Positions 16,783 through 23,372 of a stretch of 26,150 nt of DNA are shown one piece after another. The notes under the pieces were generated by a model that saw only the letters and a list, made by a program, of their open reading frames with translations, was not told where the DNA came from and did no database searches. Source of the stretch: CBCXVS01 sp965178525 (GTDB lineage Bacteria > Tectomicrobia > Entotheonellia > Entotheonellales > Entotheonellaceae); NCBI GenBank assembly GCA_965178525.1, contig CBCXVS010000074.1, positions 1 to 26,150 of the forward strand, in the 5' to 3' direction. Every line of letters begins with the position of its first letter. The first letter of the stretch is position 1. The position numbers and the translations under genes were made by a program.

Positions 16783-16791
16783 GTGTTTGTC
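16763..16791 (-). repeat. Three 11-base-phased direct repeats overlapping the -35 box (putative operator)
   Basis: On the minus strand GACAAAC occurs at 16785-16791, again at 16774-16780, and as AACGAAC at 16763-16769. Each copy begins exactly 11 bases after the last. The published CarH operator in Thermus also consists of three tandem 11-base repeats across the -35 region, each bound by one DNA-binding domain. The layout therefore suggests autoregulation by the adjacent MerR-B12 protein. That the protein binds here is inference. Confidence 0.6.
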
Positions 16792-16874
16792 GCTTGATGC
16801 CGCGTGGGAATGAGGGGAAAGATGAGAACGGGAGCCGCAAAAGACGCGACGGAACGCGACGCGTAGGAGCCTAT

Positions 16875-17327
16875 ATGTTACATGGAAATCGCAGGGTATT
16901 GGCACGGATTTTGGTACAATTTGTGACCGCAGCACGTGGCACGGCCCTGGAATCGCAGGTCACTCACATCTGTAATCGCATGGATCACATCCGGGACGCC
17001 TTGCACATCAACCATGATGATCTGGTCGACATCATGCTGTGTTTGACCTACACCGTGCGGCAGGGCCGGCTCGATGCCGACGTGCTCAGCCGGTTGCGCG
17101 CGCATCTGCCGGAATTGCTCGACTGTAGTGCGGCGGCGCTCAGGATGGAGCCGGAAGCGTTTCTGCAGCAAGTCAATGCCGGACAGATGACCGTGGAGCG
17201 GTTTCTCCCAGCCTTTGTCGATGCCTATGCCGCCATGTATGCGCCGGATGAGGTGTCCGGGATGACCATCGAGGAATTTCAAGCCTGGTCCGATCAGATC
17301 ATCCGTGAGTATCGCGACTCAGAGTAA
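16875..17327 (+). CDS. Hypothetical 150-residue protein, family not recognised
   Basis: The gene is divergent from the MerR-B12 gene. The ATG at 16875 has AGGAG (16865-16869) about 6 bases upstream; the frame is open to 16731, but the earlier part overlaps the regulator and its promoter and has no better start. The protein is soluble and helical, with no membrane segment. It contains QVTHICNRMDHIRDALHI, DVLSRLRAHLPELLDC and a C-terminal acidic part FVDAYAAMYAPDEVSGMTIE, then EFQAWSDQIIREYRDSE. His and Cys residues in the first half (HICNRMDH, IMLC) could bind metal, but that is a guess. Sharing the short intergenic region with the regulator, it may be controlled by the same operator. Confidence 0.6.
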   Translation: MLHGNRRVLARILVQFVTAARGTALESQVTHICNRMDHIRDALHINHDDLVDIMLCLTYTVRQGRLDADVLSRLRAHLPELLDCSAAALRMEPEAFLQQVNAGQMTVERFLPAFVDAYAAMYAPDEVSGMTIEEFQAWSDQIIREYRDSE

Positions 17328-17490
17328 CATCACTTTGGTAATCCCATCCACTCTTGAAGTATCGAGCCGATGAGGTGATGCGCAACATGCCAGTGCTGTC
17401 ACCCTGAAAACACTTGAGGATCGAGTGCCAAGACATTTGTCTGGCCTCAGGCGAATTTGCCCGCATCCTTTCCAGAGGTGTCTGTTTGCG

Positions 17491-17530
17491 GCACCGTCCC
17501 CCAACCCCAGGGGACGGTGCGCCACCGTCC
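17491..17530. terminator. Nested hairpins: three copies of CACCGTCC in direct/inverted/direct order
   Basis: GCACCGTCCCC (17491-17501) pairs with GGGGACGGTGC (17510-17520), 11 bp with an 8-base loop. The right arm can instead pair, as GGACGGTG (17512-17519), with CACCGTCC (17523-17530), leaving a 3-base loop. The element lies between the convergent ends of the 150-residue gene (stop 17327) and the HpcH gene (stop 17530-17532), so a two-way terminator is plausible. There is no clear T run, and the sequence style is also like REP elements mobilised by Y1 transposases. The rest of 17328-17490 shows no gene. Confidence 0.5.
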
Positions 17531-18318
17531 TACGACCCATCGAGCGCTTTGCGCAAGTTTTCGCCGTGTGACTTTAACCAATTGAAAAGAATATTCACAT
17601 CCGTGCCGATGCAGAAATGGCGCACGCCCATATCAAGATAGTACTTCGCGTCATCGGCGGAATTGATCTCCGCGCGCGGCGGCACGCTCATCTTCAGCGC
17701 CGTTTCAAAAACTTGGCGCTCGACAGCTTTCATTTCCGGCGAGCCCCGCAGGCCCGCTTTCCCCACACTCATGGAGTAATCCGAGCCGCCCCACTGGATC
17801 ATATCGATCCCCTCGATGGACAGGATTTCCTCCAGGTTTTTCACCGCTCCATCCTTCTCGATCATCAGCACCACGACGATATCCCGCAGGGCTTGCACGT
17901 ACTCTGGCGTGCCGCCGTAACCCATGTAAGTGAAGCGGCGTGTGGCCACGCCATACGTGCCGCCGTCTTCCGGCGTCTCCGGGCGGACAATGCGCACGCA
18001 CTCTTTGGCCTCTTCGACCGAGCGACAGTCGGAAAACAACACGCTCTGGAAACCGGAGCCGATGGCGCGTGAGGCAATAAATCCCCGCGGCTCCTGATCC
18101 ACCTTGATCATCATGCCCATATCGTACAGATCCGCGGCCCGGCACAGATCGTCCAGCGCGTAAAGATGAAAGGGGCCATATTCGGCGACAAATTCGACGT
18201 AGTCATACATGCCCGTATGGCCGATGGCTTCGACAATAGACGGCCAAGTGGTGTGAATATGCGTGGCAAGGGTGGGCTTGTTCGCTTTGAGCAGCTCGCG
18301 AAATTTATTCGCTCTCAT
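17530..18318 (-). CDS. HpcH/HpaI aldolase / citrate lyase family protein
   Basis: A 262-residue TIM-barrel protein of the family that makes or cleaves C-C bonds in keto acids such as 4-hydroxy-2-oxoheptanedioate, using a divalent metal. The metal ligands are visible: Glu154 in LMIEKDGAVKNLEEI and Asp180 in GGSDYSMSVG. The region that normally carries the catalytic Asp-x-Glu-His (D42, H45 in E. coli HpaI) reads FVAEYGPF here, and the usual Arg of VRVP is Lys in MIKVDQEP. The enzyme may thus differ in mechanism or substrate from HpaI. The ATG at 18318 has AGGAGA 6 bases upstream. It is a single gene, divergent from the VOC gene; the TAG is part of the nested hairpin region. Confidence 0.88.
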   Translation of the reverse strand: MRANKFRELLKANKPTLATHIHTTWPSIVEAIGHTGMYDYVEFVAEYGPFHLYALDDLCRAADLYDMGMMIKVDQEPRGFIASRAIGSGFQSVLFSDCRSVEEAKECVRIVRPETPEDGGTYGVATRRFTYMGYGGTPEYVQALRDIVVVLMIEKDGAVKNLEEILSIEGIDMIQWGGSDYSMSVGKAGLRGSPEMKAVERQVFETALKMSVPPRAEINSADDAKYYLDMGVRHFCIGTDVNILFNWLKSHGENLRKALDGS

Positions 18319-18393
18319 GGTTCATCTCCTGTGCAGAAACCGGGGGCTCCGAGGGCGGAGCAACCTGATCAATACCTGGACACTATCCGCGTC

Positions 18394-18422
18394 ATCATGT
18401 TGGCGGCGTCATGAGATGTCAA
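18394..18422 (-). promoter_or_regulatory. Promoter of the HpcH/HpaI-family gene
   Basis: On the minus strand, TTGACA (18417-18422) is 17 bases from CATGAT (18394-18399). A start near 18387 would leave a leader of about 70 bases. The leader contains a GC-rich hairpin, GCTCCG (18346-18351) with CGGAGC (18356-18361) around a 4-base loop, just upstream of the ribosome site. Confidence 0.55.
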
Positions 18423-18471
18423 CCCTTTTGTACAAGACGGACCGAAGCAACACCCCGCGGCCGGGCATCGC

Positions 18472-18500
18472 TTGACCACGAGCCGCGGGACATTTACAAT
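18472..18500 (+). promoter_or_regulatory. Promoter of the VOC gene
   Basis: TTGACC (18472-18477) is separated by exactly 17 bases from TACAAT (18495-18500), about 45 bases before the ATG at 18545. Directly after it lies an inverted repeat, CGGAGT (18501-18506) and ACTCCG (18512-18517) with a 5-base loop, at the expected transcription start. It could be a repressor site or a leader hairpin. Confidence 0.65.
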
Positions 18501-18544
18501 CGGAGTGCCTTACTCCGGAAATCTATACAGGGAGAAATACGCCT

Positions 18545-18934
18545 ATGCCGCCCGTCTATACGTACGATCACATCCATCTACGTACCCGTGATCCCAAAGC
18601 CACGATCCAGTATTATCACGACATGTTCGATGCCGAACTCGTCGAATACACGCAGTCGAATGGGCAGCCACGGGTTGATCTGAACCTCAATGGACTGACG
18701 ATTTTTGTCGCCGAGGTACCGCCTGATGCCGAGATCCCACATGCCCCGTCCGAATCCTATATCGGGCTGGATCATCTTGGATTACGGGTTGACGACCTAG
18801 ATGAAGCAACGGCCGAACTCAAACGCCGCGGGGCCACGTTCATCCTAGACCCCAAAACCATTCGGCCGGGCGTCAGAATTGCATTCGTACAAGGGCCGGA
18901 TGACGTGCGGATCGAACTACTCGAGCGGACCTAA
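18545..18934 (+). CDS. VOC (glyoxalase/bleomycin resistance/dioxygenase) superfamily protein
   Basis: A 129-residue protein made of two beta-alpha-beta-beta-beta modules of the vicinal-oxygen-chelate fold. Module 1 starts YDHIHLRTRDPKATIQYY (His9 or His11 as metal ligand). Module 2 starts IGLDHLGLRVDDLDEATAEL (His77) and ends GPDDVRIELLER (Glu124), the usual position of the last ligand. A metal-dependent lyase, isomerase or epimerase role is likely; the substrate is unknown. AGGGAGAAA lies about 9 bases before the ATG. It has its own promoter, is divergent from the HpcH gene and convergent with the YciI gene (7 bases between stops), so it may be co-regulated with either neighbour. Confidence 0.88.
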   Translation: MPPVYTYDHIHLRTRDPKATIQYYHDMFDAELVEYTQSNGQPRVDLNLNGLTIFVAEVPPDAEIPHAPSESYIGLDHLGLRVDDLDEATAELKRRGATFILDPKTIRPGVRIAFVQGPDDVRIELLERT

Positions 18935-18941
18935 GCACGCC

Positions 18942-19256
18942 CTAATGACCCTCTGCCGTTTGCGGCGCAGCGGCTGGATTCCACTGGCCGCGCCGCATGC
19001 GGGTGATGTCGACGCGCTCGAACAGGCCGGCCTTGCGGAAGGGCTCATTCGCCGAAAAGCGCTCTGCCTCCTCGCGGCTAGGGACGTTGATGATCAAGAC
19101 GCTGCCCGTCCGCGTGGCGCCGTCGTCGGCCAGCATGGCGCCTCCAAGCACCAAAATATCCTCATGATCGTCGAGATACTGCAAATGTGCGGCACGGTGT
19201 GCCGCACGAATGTCCGTCGCATTGGGCTTATCAACCTGGTAGATAATGTAGAGCAT
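18942..19256 (-). CDS. YciI-like protein
   Basis: A 104-residue protein with the YciI pattern: RAAHRAAHLQYLDDHEDILV with the conserved His, LGGAM, GSVLIINVPSREEAERF, and a DPF-like segment reading NEPFRKAGLFERVDI. YciI proteins are small ferredoxin-like-fold dimers, with a His/Asp pocket related to dechlorinase (TftG) and muconolactone isomerase-like proteins. An active site for lyase-type chemistry is plausible. The ATG at 19256 follows the SAF oxidoreductase stop by 10 bases, and GAGG lies about 9 bases upstream of it. A longer upstream frame exists but overlaps the preceding gene and lacks similarity. It is the last gene of the selenoprotein operon. Confidence 0.85.
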   Translation of the reverse strand: MLYIIYQVDKPNATDIRAAHRAAHLQYLDDHEDILVLGGAMLADDGATRTGSVLIINVPSREEAERFSANEPFRKAGLFERVDITRMRRGQWNPAAAPQTAEGH

Positions 19257-19266
19257 AGAAGGGTCC

Positions 19267-20610
19267 TCACGGCGCCTCAACGAGCGCCTCGGACAGGTTC
19301 CAGTCGGCCCGGAAGGCACGTTCCATCGCCTGTCTGACCTGCTGGGCCTCAACACGCTCAGCGATGGTGACATCACACCATCGGATCGCCTGACCCGCCG
19401 GCACATCGCGTTTTAAGGTCACACCATGGGCCAGGCCGATAGGCAGTCCGCCAAGCGCCAGACTGTCGTAAGCCGGCATCAGTTTCCCCCACACCGTGTA
19501 CCCGCCTTCGCCATCCAGCACGTCGCCAGCCCGCAGATCCCGCTTTGCCGTGGCAACCACATCGCCGCCAAAACCCCTTGTGCAGCCCGTCGGCTCGCCA
19601 CGTAGCGCCGCGGACAGGATAGACATGTTCAGTTCCAACCCAATCAGATGATACGGCTTGTACATCGCCGCATAGCAGCCCGTGCTATCCGTCACCAGAC
19701 CATATTGCCGAAAGCAGTCCGCAGCGTAAGCGTTCGGCGCTTCCAGGACGACGTACACGCCCCAGCGCAAATCGCGATAAACGGGACGGCCATCGCGCTC
19801 CAGAGATGACACCACTTCGACCTGTCCCTTGTGATGTAACTGCCCGCCCACCTCTCGGGGCCGCAAGACGTGGGGGAGATCATCGGTGCCGCACGGCGGA
19901 AACGTCAGGCCATCCGGGGCCGGCGTCAGCCCGGTCGCATTGGCGATGGCCGCCATTTCAATAGCGGACTTGGTGCCGTCGAGAAACGAATTGAACATTT
20001 GCGAGTTCATCCGGGCGGCAGCCGCCTGCTCCACTGTCAGCCCATAGTCATCCCACACGGTAGCGGGAGTCGAGGCGTGGTACGACGGCAGATACTTCGT
20101 GCCTTTGCCCGCAGCCACCACCTCGAATCCACAAGACCGCGCCCAATCGACCAGCTCACACGTCAGTGCTGGCTGGTCGCCATAGGCCATCGAGTAGACG
20201 ACACCAGCCGCCTCGGCCTCGCGCGCCAGCAACGGCCCCACTAGGACGTCCGCCTCCACGTTGACCATGACGATGTGTTTGCCCTCACGGATCGTCGTGC
20301 GCGCGTGCGCGACGCCGGCGGGTGGGTGACCCGTGGCCTCGACCACGACATCCACGTCATCCGCCGCAATTAGGGCGCACCCGTCGTCAATGAAACGGGT
20401 CTGCACGACGCGTTCGGCCTCCCAGCCCACTACGGCACAAGTCTCCCGCGCCCGCTGCGGCTCGAGGTCGGCAATCACTGTGACCTCAAGCCCTGGCGTG
20501 GAGGGGACCTGCGACAGAAACATCGAGCCGAACTTGCCCGCGCCAATGAGGCCGACCCGCACGGGACCCTGGTCGTGTAACCGCTGCTGCAAAAGGTGTG
20601 TGAGACTCAT
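19267..20610 (-). CDS. NAD(P)-binding oxidoreductase with C-terminal SAF domain (homoserine dehydrogenase-like)
   Basis: A 447-residue protein. A Rossmann domain opens with VRVGLIGAGKFGSMF (GxGxxG at about 23-28), VTVIADLEP marks the end of strand 2, and VDVVVEATGHPPAGVAHA and GKHIVMVNVEADVLVG resemble homoserine-dehydrogenase-like enzymes. A central catalytic region includes AAGKGTKYLPSYHASTP and a conserved MNSQMFNSFLDGTKSAIEMA. The last 100 residues form a SAF domain (DVVATAKRDLRAGDVLDGEG, then HGVTLKRDVPAGQAIRWCDV), as in antifreeze-like and altronate dehydratase proteins. Such proteins occur in sugar-acid catabolic operons, but no substrate can be assigned. The ATG at 20610 lies 3 bases after the PhyH stop, with AGGATAG upstream, so the genes are co-translated. 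Confidence 0.85.
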   Translation of the reverse strand: MSLTHLLQQRLHDQGPVRVGLIGAGKFGSMFLSQVPSTPGLEVTVIADLEPQRARETCAVVGWEAERVVQTRFIDDGCALIAADDVDVVVEATGHPPAGVAHARTTIREGKHIVMVNVEADVLVGPLLAREAEAAGVVYSMAYGDQPALTCELVDWARSCGFEVVAAGKGTKYLPSYHASTPATVWDDYGLTVEQAAAARMNSQMFNSFLDGTKSAIEMAAIANATGLTPAPDGLTFPPCGTDDLPHVLRPREVGGQLHHKGQVEVVSSLERDGRPVYRDLRWGVYVVLEAPNAYAADCFRQYGLVTDSTGCYAAMYKPYHLIGLELNMSILSAALRGEPTGCTRGFGGDVVATAKRDLRAGDVLDGEGGYTVWGKLMPAYDSLALGGLPIGLAHGVTLKRDVPAGQAIRWCDVTIAERVEAQQVRQAMERAFRADWNLSEALVEAP

Positions 20611-20613
20611 CGT

Positions 20614-21417
20614 CTATCCTATCGTGGCGGCGCTGTCCTGCCGGGCCAGTTCTAGCAGACACGCATCGTCTAACGGCTCAATCGGCGTGAAATCCCGGTG
20701 AGCAATCCACTCCGGGCGCTTGAAGCGGCGAATATGGTTGTTCACTTCACACAGGCTGAGATAGACGATCGTGCGGTGCCACGGGCTGATGTTGGGCGGG
20801 CTGGCGTGCACAATATTGCCATGAAACAGCACGACGGAGCCCGGCGGTCCCGTCGGCGCCACGATCCCGCCCTCATCGGCCAGGCGAGTCACCGTCTCCC
20901 GGTCCAGGGTCCACAGAGGATAACTGGTGGTGGCCAGATCGTGCCCAGCTTCGAAGACACCCCGCTTATGGCTCTTGGGGATGAACAGGAGTGGGCCATT
21001 GGCAGCAGTGACCTCATCGAGAAACACCGAGATATTCATCGCACGTGCCTCCGGCATGTGGTCGTCGCGCTGCCAGACGCCGTAATCTTGGTGCCACTGC
21101 CACACGTCGCCGTCAAACGCGGCCTTGGCATTCACCTTGTATTGGTGCATGTACACCCGGCCGTCGAGCAGTTGCATCACCGGCAAGACCAAGCGCGGAT
21201 GCATGCCGAGTCGGCGGAAGGCTTCACTATACGTGTGGGCCGCAAAAGCCGTGCGGGCCACGCCACTGGTCTCGCGCCAGACCTCTTGGCGATCGAGCGC
21301 AAAAATCCGGTCGGCTTCGGCCCGCAGTGGGGCGATTTCTTCGCCGGTGAACTGCTCCGGTAAAAACAGATAGCCCAGCTCGTTGAATTCAGCGATCTGT
21401 GCGTCGGTGAGTTGCAT
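20614..21417 (-). CDS. Phytanoyl-CoA dioxygenase (PhyH) family Fe(II)/2-oxoglutarate oxygenase
   Basis: A 267-residue double-stranded beta-helix oxygenase. The Fe-binding triad is visible as His109 and Asp111 in QWHQDYGVWQRDD and His204 in GNIVHASPPN. Arg215 in PWHRTIVYLSL is the expected 2-oxoglutarate-binding residue. The stretch from WQWHQDY to GPLLFIPKSH resembles the ectoine hydroxylase (EctD) branch, whose signature is F-x-W-H-S-D-F-E-T-W-H, but there is no ectoine cluster here and the residues differ. Hydroxylation of a small organic substrate is the likely role. The ATG at 21417 has GAGAGGA about 7 bases upstream and follows the selenoprotein stop by 30 bases. Confidence 0.9.
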   Translation of the reverse strand: MQLTDAQIAEFNELGYLFLPEQFTGEEIAPLRAEADRIFALDRQEVWRETSGVARTAFAAHTYSEAFRRLGMHPRLVLPVMQLLDGRVYMHQYKVNAKAAFDGDVWQWHQDYGVWQRDDHMPEARAMNISVFLDEVTAANGPLLFIPKSHKRGVFEAGHDLATTSYPLWTLDRETVTRLADEGGIVAPTGPPGSVVLFHGNIVHASPPNISPWHRTIVYLSLCEVNNHIRRFKRPEWIAHRDFTPIEPLDDACLLELARQDSAATIG

Positions 21418-21447
21418 AACCCTGTCCTCTCCTTGTCGTTGTGCCCG

Positions 21448-21972
21448 CTAACGCGGCGATAGAATCGCCATGCACTGCTGCACCGCTTCCTCCGCTTTAC
21501 GGCGCAGAATCGCATCATCGTTGTTCGCAATCGGATGGGGAATCACGACAAACGGATACCCCGGCATGCCCGACACCTCGGCCATCACCTGGGCCGTCTG
21601 CACAAACCGGTCTGTAATGATGGCCGTGGCCACGATACCGGCTTTCTCCGCCGAAATCGCGTCGTGCAAACTGCACGATGAACAGCTACCTCAATCCCCG
21701 ACCGCAGAGATGATCGCGTCGCATGGTTTCATCTCGGCCACCACCTCGGCCGGCACCGGCCGGCTCGCATCGGGCTTTTTAAAGCGCAGGACCTGCGCCA
21801 CCCCATGCTGCGCCCGCAGAATCTCCTCTATGTGGTTGAGCAGCTCATCAACCCGGATTTTGCCGTTGTCCAAAAGGCCGACCGTGCGGCCTTGCAGGGA
21901 CACCAGACGGTCCGTGCTTGCCGTCTGCGCGCCGCTCTCCTCGGCCGTTGGGTCAAGAACACGAATACTCAT
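21448..21972 (-). CDS. UGSC-family selenoprotein (in-frame TGA read as selenocysteine)
   Basis: A single frame runs from the ATG at 21972 to the TAG at 21448, interrupted only by a TGA at 21691-21693. Read as Sec (U94), it gives a 174-residue protein with CDAIISAVGDUGSCSSC, the motif that names the UGSC family. Sequence on both sides is coding and of one family: SLQGRTVGLLDNGKIRVDEL, VAQVLRFKKPDASRPV before, and ITDRFVQTAQVMAEVSGMPG, PFVVIPHPIANND after. U94 with Cys97 and Cys100 suggests a redox active site. The family is known mainly from genome surveys and its reaction is not established. GGGGAG lies 8 bases before the start, and 24 bases separate it from the upstream partner gene. Standard gene callers would split it into two false genes of 93 and about 73 codons. 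Confidence 0.9.
21662..21678 (-). promoter_or_regulatory. Putative bacterial SECIS hairpin
   Basis: On the coding (minus) strand, 12 bases after the TGA, TCGTGCA pairs perfectly with TGCACGA around the loop GTT. The apical loop begins 19 bases after the TGA. Described rules for bacterial SECIS elements ask for a small loop with G in the first two positions, at 16-37 bases from the UGA; this element satisfies them. It should bind SelB with Sec-tRNA and GTP. Confidence 0.75.
21691..21693 (-). other. Selenocysteine codon (TGA) in the UGSC gene
   Basis: Codon 94 of the UGSC gene, in the context GAT TGA GGT AGC TGT, gives D-U-G-S-C. Recoding is supported by the unbroken family similarity on both sides, the UGSC motif itself and the hairpin at 21662-21678. 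Confidence 0.85.
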
Positions 21973-21996
21973 ACAGCGGACTCCCCAGGTTGCAGG

Positions 21997-23043
21997 TCAA
22001 TCAATCGCTTGGGTGACCGCGAGCGCCTTTGAGCCCAGCCAGGGCGGAATGATGGCGCCAAAGCCACCGGCAGGACCGCCTGCCGCGATCACGAGCAGAT
22101 CATCCGGCGTGCGCAGCGCGGAGAATTCCTGGTTCGGTCCCCCACTGCGATTGACGATATTGGCTTTGCCAACTGTCGCCCATTCGCGCCGTAGCAGTCG
22201 GGCTGAGCGATAAATATACTCGCGAATGTCCTGCTTGTTCCAGCCGGCGGCAACGATCAACTCGCGCAACTGCTTCGGCAGGATTAACGCATAGTTTCCG
22301 GACCAGACCGAATAAGTCAGCATATTATGCCGCATTTCAGCCGCAAAGGTCTGCAGAATTTCCTCCGGGTCGTGCGTCCATTCGTTCATCACCTGGCGCG
22401 GGGCTTCGCACGCTAGCACCGTCACACCGGACACTCCAGGGGGCAGGCCCCGCTCCTGCGCCAGGGGTATCCACGGACTCTCTTCCTCATCTTCCGCAAT
22501 ACAGAAGGTGAACTTGCCCGGATGCCCCAAGGTCGAGCGGTCGAGTTGCCCTGGAACACAGCCCAGCACATTGATCAGGATCAACCGCACGGCCCGGCCG
22601 ATCGTGGCATTGGCCCGGCTGCCATTGCCCAACACGTTGTGGGTCGCATTCATCCCAATGGCGGTACGGATGGGACCGTTTACCATGATCAATTGCGCAC
22701 TCCCCCCGGTGCTGGCCGTGCTGCCATGCAAGTTGAACGGCTCCTGGCACATGGCGCGCAGGACCGCGACCACAACTGGCATGTACACGGGCAGACAACC
22801 TGCCATCACAGCATTGACCGCTACCTTTTCCGCCGTGATGGGCCGCTGCCGCACCAACTCCACCCCGATGACGTCGCCAGGCGCCAGACTGGCTGCGTCG
22901 AGGCAGGCGGCCACGCGCGCTTCGGTGGGCGGCACGATGGGGAGGCCATCGGTCCAGCCTTGGTCTTGGTAGAATTCGTTCGCCTCCAGGGCGTCATCCA
23001 GATCGTACGTTGCGGACTGCAACGGCGGTGTCGGCAGCGTCAT
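21997..23043 (-). CDS. Conserved protein of unknown function, likely partner of the UGSC selenoprotein
   Basis: A 348-residue protein with a striking N-terminal motif, WTDGLPIVPPTEARVAACL, followed by KVAVNAVMAGCLPVYMPVV and a stretch rich in small residues (STASTGGSAQLIMVNGPIRT, then NVLGNGSRANATIGRAVRLI). Next come GHPGKFTFCIAEDEEESPW and a C-terminal DDLLVIAAGGPAGGFGAIIP. I recall this family as a frequent neighbour of UGSC proteins but no function is known to me. Conserved Cys, His and Glu residues (MAGC, NLHGS, GHPGKFTFCIAEDEE) could form a metal or substrate site. There is no signal peptide or membrane segment. The ATG at 23043 has AGGAGA about 7 bases upstream. It is the first gene of the five-gene operon and precedes the selenoprotein by 24 bases, so the two probably act together. 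Confidence 0.8.
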   Translation of the reverse strand: MTLPTPPLQSATYDLDDALEANEFYQDQGWTDGLPIVPPTEARVAACLDAASLAPGDVIGVELVRQRPITAEKVAVNAVMAGCLPVYMPVVVAVLRAMCQEPFNLHGSTASTGGSAQLIMVNGPIRTAIGMNATHNVLGNGSRANATIGRAVRLILINVLGCVPGQLDRSTLGHPGKFTFCIAEDEEESPWIPLAQERGLPPGVSGVTVLACEAPRQVMNEWTHDPEEILQTFAAEMRHNMLTYSVWSGNYALILPKQLRELIVAAGWNKQDIREYIYRSARLLRREWATVGKANIVNRSGGPNQEFSALRTPDDLLVIAAGGPAGGFGAIIPPWLGSKALAVTQAID

Positions 23044-23372
23044 CGCTGTCTCCTCTCGTCACACTTTGACGCATGGCGTCTCCGTTTGGAATGGCGGCCC
23101 CATCCGCGACGTCTAGGCTCGTCTCGTTTCGAAATCGTTCAGAATAGTAGGGTATGATGGAAGAGGATTCCAGGAGATTTTATTTAAGAGCCGGGGAATG
23201 GCTCGTCGTAGATCACGTTGATCATACGGGAAGTGGTTTGCTATGTCCTCACCATTGCTCTATCCCCTTCCCAAACTTCAACATCTTCCGGCTGCGCTGC
23301 CTTTAAGTACCCGAACACAATGATGTATATATCTTTCACGACGTGACTCACTCGCCTATCAGGATTGACATA
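23044..23372. other. Intergenic region, no gene recognised
   Basis: These 329 bases separate the broken HlyD gene from the selenoprotein operon and must hold the operon's promoter on the minus strand. No convincing -35/-10 pair was found by eye. No strong terminator hairpin follows the HlyD stop. The stretch is less GC-rich than its surroundings, and short open stretches in it have no family similarity. Confidence 0.5.

Noticed and set aside
21448..21669. A separate 73-codon gene downstream of the TGA
   Set aside because: It lies in the same frame as the preceding 93 codons, has no ribosome site of its own and completes the UGSC family domain. It is the second half of the selenoprotein.
23240..23370. 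Short minus-strand open stretch (about 36 codons from a GTG) just after the HlyD stop
   Set aside because: There is no ribosome site and no similarity, and it ends quickly. It is likely chance or an old remnant.
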